Shown here piece after piece: positions 1 through 7,637 of a DNA stretch of 36,696 bases. Positions within the stretch are counted from its first letter, which is position 1. Each line of letters starts with the position of its first letter. The notes under the pieces are model-generated. The model searched no databases. It was not told the origin of the DNA and was given only the letters and a program-made list of their open reading frames with translations. Position numbers and translations under genes: made by a program. Source of the DNA: JBBIMP01 sp037444305 (GTDB taxonomy: Bacteria; Acidobacteriota; UBA6911); assembly GCA_037444305.1 (NCBI GenBank), contig JBBIMP010000048.1, positions 1-36,696 of the forward strand. Reading direction: 5' to 3'.

Positions 1-145
1 CTCCGGCCGCAACCGAACGCTCGATGAGTTTGTCGAGTTCGCCGCGGTCCAGCCAAACGCCTCAACATGGCGGACAATAATCCACCTCGATGCCCTGGCG
101 GTCGGCCATGACCAGCGGGACTTCTTTACAGACGGGACACTTCAT
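1..145 (-). pseudogene. zf-TFIIB-type zinc-ribbon protein, interrupted by an in-frame TGA and cut by the window edge
   Basis: The start is ATG at 145-143, with a strong AGGAGG Shine-Dalgarno about 7 nt upstream. The first 27 residues open with MKCPVCKEVPLVMADRQG and end in DYCPPC, a two-CxxC zinc-ribbon half typical of the zf-TFIIB family of small proteins. A TGA follows at 64-62. Reading on in the same frame gives GVWLDRGELDKLIERSV, which is exactly the conserved second half of this family. Family members usually carry Arg or Lys just before GVWLD, so a CGA-to-TGA transition is the simplest explanation. The reading frame leaves the window at base 1. The family is small, probably cytosolic and zinc-binding, and its function is unknown. 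The lesion may be real or a sequencing error. Confidence 0.75.
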
Positions 146-218
146 AGCGTTACCTCCTCTGTCCTGTCCGGCGAATCGCCGGGACGCAGCCATCTTTGCT
201 GATGTCTTCTGGGCGTTC

Positions 219-332
219 CACGAGTACTGTGCGTGGCTGGCGATCCGGTCTTCCCAGATCAAGCAGTGCGCGCCCGATGCGAAGAAGCCCAAGGTGAATC
301 CTCTGCCGCTCTAAACAGAGGAGATACTCGGC
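219..332 (-). pseudogene. Remnant resembling the N-terminus of folylpolyglutamate synthase (FolC)
   Basis: About 38 codons read AEYLLCLERQRIHLGLLRIG and then RALLDLGRPDRQPRTVLV. This fits the start of the FolC/Mur-ligase family, where a YL..LE...I.LGL.RI..LL..LG.P segment leads into VAGTNGKGS. The expected P-loop does not follow. The frame continues into unrelated residues and stops at 150, just ahead of the zinc-ribbon start. This is therefore at most a 5' scrap of a folC-like gene. The match is by eye and short, so chance similarity is possible. Confidence 0.35.
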
Positions 333-446
333 CACTGGGCTGGCCCCGTCCGGATCGGCTTCCTGCTTGCATCGATGAAACATGCGAAGTACAATACACG
401 AAATACGGGTCGCCTGTCAAACTCGTTTCGTGAGAGGAGATTGCCC

Positions 447-695
447 ATGCCGATGATTCTTGTGATGCACAGTGTGGACGAGTTGCGCTCGGCTCTCGCC
501 GACGCCAACGAGTTCCTCGCCGTTCAGCGGGGGACCAAGCGACGGCAATCAGGAGAAGGCAATCAGGAGGAGGATCGCGTCCTCGGTGTTTGGCTGCGGG
601 AGGACGGCGACGCCGGTTTACTGCGAGGCAGGTTCCTACAAGACTTTTGCGGCACAGGATTTGCTGTTTTAACGTATGATGCATGCATTGGATAG
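447..695 (+). CDS. Small hypothetical ORF, 82 aa, doubtful
   Basis: ATG 447 follows a GAGAGGAGA purine run at a usable distance. The first 30 codons (MPMILVMHSVDELRSALADA and on) have mostly G or C in the third position, as a real gene here would. The codon pattern and composition then become irregular. I recognise no family. It may be a decayed gene whose first part is still visible. The surrounding 146-908 region otherwise holds only the folC-like scrap and hairpins. Confidence 0.25.
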   Translation: MPMILVMHSVDELRSALADANEFLAVQRGTKRRQSGEGNQEEDRVLGVWLREDGDAGLLRGRFLQDFCGTGFAVLTYDACIG

Positions 696-720
696 CCGCC
701 AGCGGCTGTTCCGCTATCCA
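689..720. repeat. Nested inverted repeats
   Basis: TGGATAGC (689-696) is perfectly repeated inverted as GCTATCCA (713-720). Inside it AGCCGC (694-699) pairs with GCGGCT (702-707), so the two hairpins share bases and exclude each other. There is no T-run on either side. It sits in the gene-poor 146-908 stretch and may be a mobile-element end or a structured RNA element. Confidence 0.5.
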
Positions 721-878
721 GATGTCGCGTTCCACACATAGTAGAGTTTGCGGTCTGCGAGTTGTTGGGAGCGCTATGACTGAGAACGAGCCGGAGTGCC
801 ATGTCGTTGACTTGAACCGCCTCCCTCACCAGTTTTCGACCCACAAGCATGGCCGTGCATGCCTAAGGGAGTGTCAGC

Positions 879-893
879 GCGATGCTTCATCGC
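879..893 (-). terminator. Short hairpin downstream of hpt, possible transcript end
   Basis: GCGATG-CTT-CATCGC is a perfect 6-bp stem with a 3-nt loop, about 15 nt beyond the hpt stop codon. No U-tract follows, so it is not a classical intrinsic terminator. It could stabilise the 3' end. Confidence 0.3.
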
Positions 894-908
894 ACAACAA
901 GCCGCCGC

Positions 909-1454
909 TCAGACTTTCCCCTGATAGATGGAGTTCTTGAGAATGCCGATGCAGCGCAGGGTCCGGTAGCGCTGGTCGAAATCGAGGCCGAAGCCGACCA
1001 CGAAACGGTCCGGGATGTCGAAGCAGCGGTATTTCACCGGGATCTCGACCAGTCTCCGGGTGGTCTTGTCCAGCAGAGTGCAAATGCCCAGGCTGCGGGG
1101 CTGGCGGCCCGAGAGGATGTTCAGGAGGTAGCGGAGCGTCAGGCCCGTGTCCACGATGTCTTCCACGACCAGCACATCCATTCCCTGGATGTCCAGGTCG
1201 AGGTCCTTGGAGATCCGGACCACTCCGGGCAGGGCCTTACCGGGGGAGAAACTGGCAATGCCGAGAAAATCCAGGCGCGCCGGGATCTTTAATTCCTGCG
1301 CCAGGTGGGTCATGAAGATGACGGCTCCCTTGAGCACCCCCACCAGCATCAGGTCGCTCCCTTTGTAGTCCCGGGAAATTTCGTCGGCGACCTCCCGGAT
1401 TCGCGCCTGGACTTCCTCCTCCGAAAACAGCACTTTCTCCAGATCCTCGTGCAT
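909..1454 (-). CDS. hpt: Hypoxanthine phosphoribosyltransferase
   Basis: The 181-residue length is normal for the family. The enzyme makes IMP or GMP from hypoxanthine or guanine and PRPP in cytosolic purine salvage. The PRPP-binding loop VLVVEDIVDTGLTL is at residues 94-107 with the two acidic residues in place. VGVLKGAVIF (38-47) is the family's first loop with the LKG signature, and the purine-stacking end contains DRFVVGFGLDFDQRYR. The start is ATG, only 9 nt after the stop of the kinase-like gene on the same strand, so the two are probably translated from one mRNA made at the promoter at 2505-2533. A short hairpin follows the stop. No oddities were seen. Confidence 0.96.
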   Translation of the reverse strand: MHEDLEKVLFSEEEVQARIREVADEISRDYKGSDLMLVGVLKGAVIFMTHLAQELKIPARLDFLGIASFSPGKALPGVVRISKDLDLDIQGMDVLVVEDIVDTGLTLRYLLNILSGRQPRSLGICTLLDKTTRRLVEIPVKYRCFDIPDRFVVGFGLDFDQRYRTLRCIGILKNSIYQGKV

Positions 1455-1463
1455 GGCCAGGAA

Positions 1464-2459
1464 TTACTCCTCCTTCGGTTGCGGGGCGGCGTATTTGAAG
1501 AGCAGATCCTCGAAGTCTTTCTGGTACAGCAGCTGAATCTTCACATCCGGATAGAGCTCGCGCAGCTTTTTCACTTTTCGATTTTTCTTGGTGACCAGCG
1601 ACTGCTTCATCGTGGTCAGCTCCACGAACAGGTCGCTGTCCGGCAGGTAGAAATCGGGCGTGAAACCCTCGACGATGTTGTCGTGCTCGTCGTATTGGAG
1701 CGGAAACGTCCTGGGCTCGTACTGCCAGCGGATGCCGTAGAAGTCCAGCAGCCTTGCAAAGACGAGTTCGCTTGGGTGGGCGAACTGCTTGAGTGAATCC
1801 GCCTGCTCGAGCGACAGCTTGGTCAGGGAGCGGACGAGGCGGATCTGATTCCGCATCCGGGTTCGCTCCACGCTCTCGCTGGAGACCATCCCGTAGGTGG
1901 CGAGCTGCCGAAGCTGCGCGGCGGAGACGATGAGTGCCACGGCCTGGTCCACCTCGAGGCTGCCGGTGTTCAGGACGAGGTCGTAGCGTTCCGGCGCCTC
2001 GGTGGGACGGCGGAAACTCGCCCTCAGGAAGCGGGCGTGCCGGAGCGCCTGTTCGTCGATTTCCGCCAGCGCTTCCTCGAAGGCCGCGCCGGAATCCTCC
2101 ATGATGTACTGCGCCCGTGTGTCCTTGGGTGCGACGATTCTCACGCGCATCGCGTTGGGAAACGCGCGGAAAATGAACTGCCCTCCGCACTCGAGCACCA
2201 CGAGGTCGTTCAGCACCGCCATGTCCGTGAGAATGGCCGAAATCAGGTTGGCGAAAATCTTGCTCATCCGGGAATCGCGGGGTGTCTGCCCTATATCGCC
2301 GGAGAGGGAATAGTCCAGTTGGTAGCGGTCGTGGATGATCTCGTCCACCTGCGCGGGGGTGACGAGGGAGTAGCCGAGCCGGGCGGCCAGTCCGGCGGCA
2401 ATGGACTCTCCGCGGCTTCCATGCTGATGCGAAAGGGTGATGATCGCCAATTCAGACAC
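1464..2459 (-). CDS. Cytidylate-kinase-like domain fused to a PD-(D/E)XK-like domain
   Basis: 331 residues with a GTG start (GGGGAG Shine-Dalgarno 5-6 nt upstream). Residues 1-180 resemble the cytidylate-kinase-like family: ITLSHQHGSRGESIAAGLAA stands where the P-loop lies, followed by RDSRMSKIFA and a kinase-like segment ending LVLNTGSLEVDQAV. Residues 230-320 are a different domain. TPDFYLP (Asp269), VELTTMK (Glu280, Lys285) and KNRKVKKLRELYPDV are laid out like the PD-(D/E)XK nuclease fold seen in Vsr-type proteins. The gene heads the hpt transcript. The activity of either half is unproven. I infer a nucleotide-sensing or salvage-linked role from the conserved neighbour. The nuclease-like part could be a non-catalytic binding domain. 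Confidence 0.8.
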   Translation of the reverse strand: MSELAIITLSHQHGSRGESIAAGLAARLGYSLVTPAQVDEIIHDRYQLDYSLSGDIGQTPRDSRMSKIFANLISAILTDMAVLNDLVVLECGGQFIFRAFPNAMRVRIVAPKDTRAQYIMEDSGAAFEEALAEIDEQALRHARFLRASFRRPTEAPERYDLVLNTGSLEVDQAVALIVSAAQLRQLATYGMVSSESVERTRMRNQIRLVRSLTKLSLEQADSLKQFAHPSELVFARLLDFYGIRWQYEPRTFPLQYDEHDNIVEGFTPDFYLPDSDLFVELTTMKQSLVTKKNRKVKKLRELYPDVKIQLLYQKDFEDLLFKYAAPQPKEE

Positions 2460-2504
2460 GCTCCCCGGGGCGATGGGCCCCGCTCGGTCATTCGCTCCGG
2501 TCCA

Positions 2505-2533
2505 ATTCTATTCCAGGAGGGCGGAAGTGAAAA
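2505..2533 (-). promoter_or_regulatory. Probable sigma70-type promoter for the kinase-like gene and hpt
   Basis: TTTTCA (2533-2528), a 17-bp spacer and TAGAAT (2510-2505, five of six consensus bases) point to transcription starting near 2498. That gives a leader of about 39 nt before the GTG at 2459. Confidence 0.5.
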
Positions 2534-2897
2534 GTCTCGCGATCGTCCCGGAGGGCAAAGACGGCAGCCAATGCCCGTGCCAGCCACTCGCCGATCTTGC
2601 GGCGCCGGCAGGGTCCGCGTTCGTCGGCTTTTTTCCGTGTCCTGATTGCTTTGGCGCGCTACCTCTTCTCTGCGTCCCGCGATGCACAGCACTGTCCCGG
2701 GGGAGGGGACTGTGCGGGGCAACGGTACGGCGAAGGCTCTTCTGCATTCCTTTGTACTCCTGCTGCGTTGTCGTGATGATCCGTGCGCCTCCCTGCAAAG
2801 GACGCCTCCGGGGCAGCGCGGTTGATCGGGGAGGGCCCGGGTGATAGCATGCGGACGCCCGCTCGGAGGAGGCATTCCCGTAACTTGCGAGGACGCG
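2534..2897. other. Gene-free stretch with one bulged hairpin
   Basis: No ORF with convincing codon usage was found on either strand between the two divergent genes. The only structure seen is at 2676-2719: GCACAG (2684-2689) pairs with CTGTGC (2710-2715), TCCC pairs with GGGA inside, and CCC pairs with GGG outside, with bulges between the stems. It lies in the leader or promoter region of the CitE-like gene and could be a structured 5' UTR. Evidence for function is slight. Confidence 0.3.
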
Positions 2898-3788
2898 ATG
2901 ATTACCGGCATGAGGCGCAGTTCGCTTTACGTTCCGGGTGACAGCGAGAAGATGCTGGGCAAGTCCGCCGGGGCGGACGCCGATCTCATCCTGCTGAACC
3001 TGGAGGATGGCGTCGCCGCATCGGTGAAGGACCGGGCGCGGGATAACGTGGTCCGCGCGCTCGCCTCTCTTGATTTTGGGTCCAGAGAGGTTGTGGTCCG
3101 GGTAAACGGCATCGGCACCGAAGCGGGCGCCCGGGACCTGGCTGCGGTCTTGCCCCTGAAGCCCGACGGGATCTGCCTGCCGAAAGTGCAAGGCGCCGCA
3201 GAGATCCGGGCTGCCGGAGAGACGCTCCGCGCGCTGGAAGCGGCGAACGGCATCGATTCGGGGAAGACCGCGATCCACGCGATGATCGAGTCCGCCGCGG
3301 GGGTGCTGAAATCTGCGGAGATCGCCGGGGCCTCGAGCAGGATGGCGTCGCTCATTTTCGGATCTGCGGATTACGCGATGGATGTCCGGTGCCGGCCCGG
3401 GGAAAACCGGGAAGAGCTCGCCCTCGCCCTGCAGGGACTCGTGCTGGCGGCCCGGGCCGCGGGGATCGACGCCATCGACGCCCCCTGCTTCGACATCCGG
3501 AACGAAGAGCTGTTGCGGCGCGAGTGCACACAGGCGAGACGGCTCGGCTTCGACGGCAAGAACGCGCTCCACCCCGGGCAGCTGAAAACCATCAACGAGA
3601 TGTTCGACGCCACTCCCGAGGAGGTCGCGTGGGCGACTGAAGTACTCGCGGGAATGGCCGAGGCGGAGGGGCGTGGGCGGTCCGTTGCCCTGCTGGACGG
3701 GCGGTTGATCGACGACCCCCACCGCGCTGTCGCCGAGCGGATCCTGCGGCGCCATGCGGCGCGGCGTACCGGGAGCGTCCCTCGCTGA
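2898..3788 (+). CDS. HpcH/HpaI aldolase, CitE-like (citrate lyase beta / malyl-CoA lyase family)
   Basis: 296 residues from ATG 2898 (GAGG about 6 nt upstream). An ATG 12 nt further in is an alternative. The family signatures are RRSSLYVPGDSEKML at the N-terminus, LLNLEDGV carrying the acidic metal ligand, IHAMIESAAGV with the second Glu, and GFDGKNALHPGQ near the C-terminus. These enzymes are Mg2+-dependent TIM barrels that cleave or form C-C bonds of (S)-malyl-, citramalyl- or citryl-CoA. No citrate lyase alpha, gamma or accessory genes are nearby, so a stand-alone CitE-like (malyl- or citramalyl-CoA lyase or thioesterase) role is likelier. The neighbouring MaoC-like hydratase converges on it with 5 nt between stops, consistent with a shared acyl-CoA pathway but not proof of one. 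Confidence 0.88.
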   Translation: MITGMRRSSLYVPGDSEKMLGKSAGADADLILLNLEDGVAASVKDRARDNVVRALASLDFGSREVVVRVNGIGTEAGARDLAAVLPLKPDGICLPKVQGAAEIRAAGETLRALEAANGIDSGKTAIHAMIESAAGVLKSAEIAGASSRMASLIFGSADYAMDVRCRPGENREELALALQGLVLAARAAGIDAIDAPCFDIRNEELLRRECTQARRLGFDGKNALHPGQLKTINEMFDATPEEVAWATEVLAGMAEAEGRGRSVALLDGRLIDDPHRAVAERILRRHAARRTGSVPR

Positions 3789-3793
3789 AGGGT

Positions 3794-4618
3794 TCAGGCG
3801 GCCCGGGGAGCGATGCGAAATATCACGACGTGGCGGATGGTCTCGAGGCAGGCGCCGTCGGAAAAGAGCGCAATATCGAGGACCGCGAAGTGGTGCCCCT
3901 TGCGCTCGAATTTTTCCACGACCTTACCGCGCGCTTCCACCGTTCCGCCGTGGCTCTTGCAGCGGAACTTCTGCACCGAGCTGGCGACGTGGATCCAGGC
4001 CGGCAGGTCGAAGTTCACCGGGAGGATCAGGTTGGCCCGGTGCAGGAGCCAGCCGGGGTGGACGTACTCCAGGTAAAGGGGATTGTGATCCCGCACGATC
4101 TTGCGGCAGTAGGCCCACTGCTCGGTTGCATCGACGTCGAAGGCGGCTGCCGCGAGGGGTTGCCCGAGCGCCAGGGTGTCGAAGTTGATGGGGCGGCGCA
4201 CCTGGTCCCCTGCGGGATAGTCCTCGAGCGTCGGCGGAGAGGAGGGTGATTCCGCCGGCAGCCGCGCGAATCCCGCCGCGCACACGACTCCCTGGGGATT
4301 GGACGCGGTGAAGTCGACCTGAGGGGCCGCGTCGGCCGTGGCGGGTTGCAGGCCGCCCGTTATGCGCAGTTCCTCCCCTTCGTGCACGGGATGGACGAAC
4401 CGGATCTCCGCATAGCCGCGCCGAAGCCATTCCTGACCCATCTGCTGAACCAGGCTGTTGGCGATGTACGCATAGATCGAGGACCCGGGCACGAGAGCCA
4501 TGCGGAACCCGCAATGCCGGGCAAAGTCATCGCTGTGAATCAGGTTGGGCGAACCCGCGGGTTCGCAGGAAGCCTTGACGCGGTATTCCGGAAGCGCAGT
4601 CCACACGGTAGGCTTCAT
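3794..4618 (-). CDS. MaoC-like double-hotdog hydratase
   Basis: 274 residues from ATG 4618. Longer readings upstream lack coding character. Two hotdog repeats are visible. The first carries SPNLIHSDDFARHCGF and then ALVPGSS, the HSDDFA part matching the MaoC catalytic D/H region. The second holds ATEQWAYCRKIVRDHNPLYL, an NPLY-type hydratase motif, followed by HPGWLLHRANLIL. Such proteins hydrate 2-enoyl-CoA or related thioesters such as mesaconyl-CoA. It sits tail to tail with the CitE-like gene. Together they could act on branched C4-C5 dicarboxyl-CoA, which is an inference from adjacency. The substrate is not readable from the sequence. Confidence 0.72.
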   Translation of the reverse strand: MKPTVWTALPEYRVKASCEPAGSPNLIHSDDFARHCGFRMALVPGSSIYAYIANSLVQQMGQEWLRRGYAEIRFVHPVHEGEELRITGGLQPATADAAPQVDFTASNPQGVVCAAGFARLPAESPSSPPTLEDYPAGDQVRRPINFDTLALGQPLAAAAFDVDATEQWAYCRKIVRDHNPLYLEYVHPGWLLHRANLILPVNFDLPAWIHVASSVQKFRCKSHGGTVEARGKVVEKFERKGHHFAVLDIALFSDGACLETIRHVVIFRIAPRAA

Positions 4619-4740
4619 GGGCGGCAGAATAGCACTTCGGCTACGGGGTGCGGAATCACAAAGTTTCGCCCGTGCCTGCGTGGACGCCCGGGCTCTTCGC
4701 GGGGCGGGCGCAGCGCCGACGCGCAGGGCGCACATCGAAT

Positions 4741-4769
4741 TTCGGGGACGGCGGCCGGTTTTGTATTAT
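4741..4769 (+). promoter_or_regulatory. Possible promoter for the aldo/keto reductase-thioesterase-AGCS operon
   Basis: A clear -10 (TATTAT, 4764-4769) lies 38 nt before the ATG at 4807. The -35 position at 17-bp spacing is weak (TTCGGG), so an activator or extended -10 may be needed. Confidence 0.35.
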
Positions 4770-4806
4770 GATCCTTTTCCAACCCGACCGACGGCAAGGA
4801 GCGGCG

Positions 4807-5778
4807 ATGCAACGAAGGGCGCTCGGGAAAACAAACCTGCAGGTCTCCAGGCTCTCGATGGGCGCGATGACCTTCGGCAGCCAGGTGGCGGAAGCCGACG
4901 GTATCCGGATGATCGACCGGTGCCTGGAAGCCGGCATCAACAGCTTCGACACCGCCAATGTGTACAATGCCGGTGCGGCCGAGATCATCCTCGGCAAGGC
5001 GCTCCGGGGCCGCCGGCACGAGGTCATCCTGGCGACCAAGGTTCGGGAAAAGGTGGGCGAAGACCCGGACGACCAGGGCCTCACGCGCAACGCCATTCGC
5101 AAGGCCATAGATGCCAGCCTGAAACGCCTGGGCACCGACTACGTCGATCTCTACTACCTGCACCAACCGGACTGGGATGCGCGCATCGAAGATACGCTGG
5201 CGGCGATGGATGAGCTCGTCACCGAAGGGAAAGTCCGCTATCCGGCGACGTCCAACTACGCCTCCTGGCAGATCCTGCAGATGCTCTGGCAGTGCGAAAA
5301 CAGGGATCTCCGGCCCCCGCTCGTGTCCCAGCAGATGTACAACCTGCTGGCGCGGGGGATAGAACAGGAATACCTGGCCTTCTCCCGGGAATATGACCAG
5401 GGGTTGGTGGTCTACAATCCGCTGGCGGGAGGATTGCTCTCCGGAAAGCATGCAGCCGGTGAATCCCCTTTAAAGGGGACGCGCTTTGACGGGAATACGA
5501 TGTACCTCGACCGTTACTGGCACGAAGCCTTCTTCGGCGCCGTCGAAGCCCTGGCCGAGGTCGCAGCCGCGGCCGGCCTGTCGCTGATCCAGCTCGCCTT
5601 CGGGTGGCTCCTGGCACAGGAACCCGTGGACAGCGTGATCCTGGGGGCGTCGACGATGGAGCAGCTCGAGGAGAACCTTCGGGCAGCCTCCGGCGCGCCG
5701 TTGCCGGAGGATGTGCTGCACCGGTGCAACGACGTCTGGGCCGGAATCCGCGGCGTGATACCCATGTACAACCGGTGA
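4807..5778 (+). CDS. Aldo/keto reductase
   Basis: 323 residues from ATG 4807, with AAGGAG placed upstream. The NAD(P)H-dependent oxidoreductase (AKR superfamily) tetrad is visible: Asp48 and Tyr53 in NSFDTANVYNAG, Lys78 in VILATKV, His119 in YYLHQPDWD. The N-terminus MQRRALGKTNLQVSRLSMGA and the cofactor-end IQLAFGWLLAQEPVDSVILG are typical. The second half (QQMYNLLARGIEQEYLAFSR, LVVYNPLAGGLLSGK) places it with soluble YhdN/YajO-type AKRs. The physiological substrate is unknown. It is followed after 38 nt by the thioesterase and then the AGCS symporter, so the three probably share a transcript. Confidence 0.92.
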   Translation: MQRRALGKTNLQVSRLSMGAMTFGSQVAEADGIRMIDRCLEAGINSFDTANVYNAGAAEIILGKALRGRRHEVILATKVREKVGEDPDDQGLTRNAIRKAIDASLKRLGTDYVDLYYLHQPDWDARIEDTLAAMDELVTEGKVRYPATSNYASWQILQMLWQCENRDLRPPLVSQQMYNLLARGIEQEYLAFSREYDQGLVVYNPLAGGLLSGKHAAGESPLKGTRFDGNTMYLDRYWHEAFFGAVEALAEVAAAAGLSLIQLAFGWLLAQEPVDSVILGASTMEQLEENLRAASGAPLPEDVLHRCNDVWAGIRGVIPMYNR

Positions 5779-5816
5779 ATGGTGTTCCAGTGGACTGGGG
5801 AGCGGAGACTCAAGCG

Positions 5817-6188
5817 ATGACCCAATTCGAGCGCCTGGCCGCGGGGCTGACGTTTGAGCGCGCGGTCACTGTGGATGAGATGCACACGGTCGGTCACACC
5901 GGCGTCCGGGTGCTCTCCACCCCCATGATGATCGGGATGATGGAATCGGCCTCGTTCCACATCGTACAGCCGCTGCTGCCGCCGGGCTATACCACGGTCG
6001 GCTACGAGGTGCACGTGAAGCACAAGGCGCCGGCCTTCCTCGGCGCGGAACTGAAGGTCGAGAGCAGGCTGGCGGTGGTGGATGGCCGCAGGCTTCTCTT
6101 CGAGATCCGGGTGACGGAAGGCGAAAACGTCATCGGCGAGGGCACGCACCGCCGCACCATCATTCAGCTTCCCGGACGGCCGCAATGA
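5817..6188 (+). CDS. FlK-type hotdog thioesterase
   Basis: 123 residues from ATG 5817. The fluoroacetyl-CoA thioesterase FlK has a catalytic Thr42-Glu50-His76 triad. Here Thr35 (in VLSTPMMIG), Glu43 (MMESAS) and His69 (VHVKHKAP) occur with identical spacing of 8 and 26 residues. VGYEVHVKHKAPAFLGAEL is the usual hotdog strand. Members hydrolyse small acyl-CoAs, and most are not fluoro-specific, so the real substrate is open. The stop overlaps the start of the AGCS symporter (ATGA at 6185-6188), which implies translational coupling of acyl-CoA hydrolysis with amino-acid uptake. Confidence 0.85.
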   Translation: MTQFERLAAGLTFERAVTVDEMHTVGHTGVRVLSTPMMIGMMESASFHIVQPLLPPGYTTVGYEVHVKHKAPAFLGAELKVESRLAVVDGRRLLFEIRVTEGENVIGEGTHRRTIIQLPGRPQ

Positions 6189-7543
6189 GCGAATTCTGGG
6201 CGCGCGCCGCGGCCTTCGTCTGGGGCCCCTTCACCGTCGTCCTGCTCATGGGCACCGGCATCTATCTCACCGGCCGGCTCCGGCTGTCGCACCTCCGGCA
6301 GTTCCGGCAGGCGTGGAAATTCGCGGCGCAGGGCGCTTCCGAGCCGGACCCGGATCCGGACCGGCGGGAGCGCGCCGCCGGGGACATATCCTCCTGGCAG
6401 TCGATGATGACGATGCTTGCCGGAGCCATCGGGAACGGGAACATCGCGGGCGTGGCCACGGCGATCGCCACCGGCGGCCCGGGCGCCGTCTTCTGGATGT
6501 GGGCCAGCGGGCTCTTCGCCATGGCGACGAAGTACTCGGAGGCGATCCTGGGCTTCCAGTACCGCCAGGTGCAGGAGGACGGCACCATGGGCGGCGGGCC
6601 GATGTACTACCTGCGCGACGGGGTGAAGTCCGGCTCGCTCGCCTGGATCTTCGCCTTCCTCGCGGGCATGGCGGCCATGACCACCGGTCCCCTGGCGCAG
6701 ACCAACTCGATGGCCTTGGTCCTGAATTCGGAGTTTCACATCCCCAAGTGGGTCTCGGGGGCCGGCATCGCCGTCGGCGCATGGCTGGTGGTGATCGGGG
6801 GGATCAAGAGCATTGCCCGCTTCGCGGAAAAGCTGGTCCCGGTGAAGATCTTCCTTTACGTGGGCGGCTCGCTCTTCGTGATCCTCGTCAACATCCGGAT
6901 GCTTCCGGAGACGCTGCACCTCATTATCACGCAGGCGTTCACGCCGGCGGCCGCCGTCGGAGGGTTCGCCGGGGCGTCCGTGGTGCTGGCGGCGCGGCTG
7001 GGCGCCGCGCGCGGCCTGTATGCCAACGAGGCCGGCCTGGGGACCGCGGGCATGGCTTACGGGGCGGCCCGCAGCCGCAATCCCGTGCGCCAGGGCCTGA
7101 TCGCGACCGTGGATGTCTTTGTGATCACCTTCATCACGTGCACGATGACCGCGCTGGTGGTGACCATTACCGGCCAGTGGTCGAGCGGGCAGACCAGCAC
7201 GGCGCTTGTGGCCTCGGCTTTCAACACCAGCGTGCCCGTGTTCGGGGGCGCGATCGTGGCCATCAGCTCGTTTCTCTTCGGCTACACCAACCTGGTGGGC
7301 TGGTCGTACTACGGCGAGCTCTGTTTCCGCTACATATTCAGCGCCAGAGTCGTCAAGCTCTACGCGTGGATTTACTGCAGCCTGATCTTCGTGGGGGCGG
7401 TGGCGGAGGTCCGGACGGTATGGGACTATGCCGACACTATGAACGGTCTGCAGATCTTCCCGAACCTGCTGGCTATTCTCGTGCTGGCGCCGCAGGTGGC
7501 CGCCATTTCCCGCGAGTTCCGCGGCCGGGAATCCGCGCGATAG
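6185..7543 (+). CDS. AGCS-family sodium:alanine/glycine symporter
   Basis: 452 residues, a normal length for this inner-membrane secondary transporter (amino-acid carrier protein, Na+ or H+ coupled). Signature segments include GAIGNGNIAGVATAIATGGP, FWMWASGLFAMATKYSEAI, GGGPMYYLRDG and the second-half YANEAGLGTAGMAYGAA. About ten hydrophobic segments are evident. The start overlaps the thioesterase stop. A paralogue of the same family lies at 14747-16153 on the other strand but is not a recent duplicate, because the sequences differ throughout. No substrate-deciding residue can be read by eye beyond the family. Confidence 0.93.
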   Translation: MSEFWARAAAFVWGPFTVVLLMGTGIYLTGRLRLSHLRQFRQAWKFAAQGASEPDPDPDRRERAAGDISSWQSMMTMLAGAIGNGNIAGVATAIATGGPGAVFWMWASGLFAMATKYSEAILGFQYRQVQEDGTMGGGPMYYLRDGVKSGSLAWIFAFLAGMAAMTTGPLAQTNSMALVLNSEFHIPKWVSGAGIAVGAWLVVIGGIKSIARFAEKLVPVKIFLYVGGSLFVILVNIRMLPETLHLIITQAFTPAAAVGGFAGASVVLAARLGAARGLYANEAGLGTAGMAYGAARSRNPVRQGLIATVDVFVITFITCTMTALVVTITGQWSSGQTSTALVASAFNTSVPVFGGAIVAISSFLFGYTNLVGWSYYGELCFRYIFSARVVKLYAWIYCSLIFVGAVAEVRTVWDYADTMNGLQIFPNLLAILVLAPQVAAISREFRGRESAR

Positions 7544-7637
7544 TCGAGCACCCAATGCGCCCTGCTGCCCGGTGTCCCTGGGGAGAAAGATGGAGAGGGC
7601 ACGGCAACCCGGCTGTGACCCGCCCTGGAATTGCCTC

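Noticed and set aside
62..64. TGA after CPPC as a selenocysteine codon
   Set aside because: No SECIS-like hairpin was seen right after the codon, and the family has Arg or Lys at this place, so a nonsense change or read error is simpler.
2508..3755. Minus-strand ORF across the CitE-like gene
   Set aside because: It is the antisense of a clearly recognised lyase, with no start site or domain.
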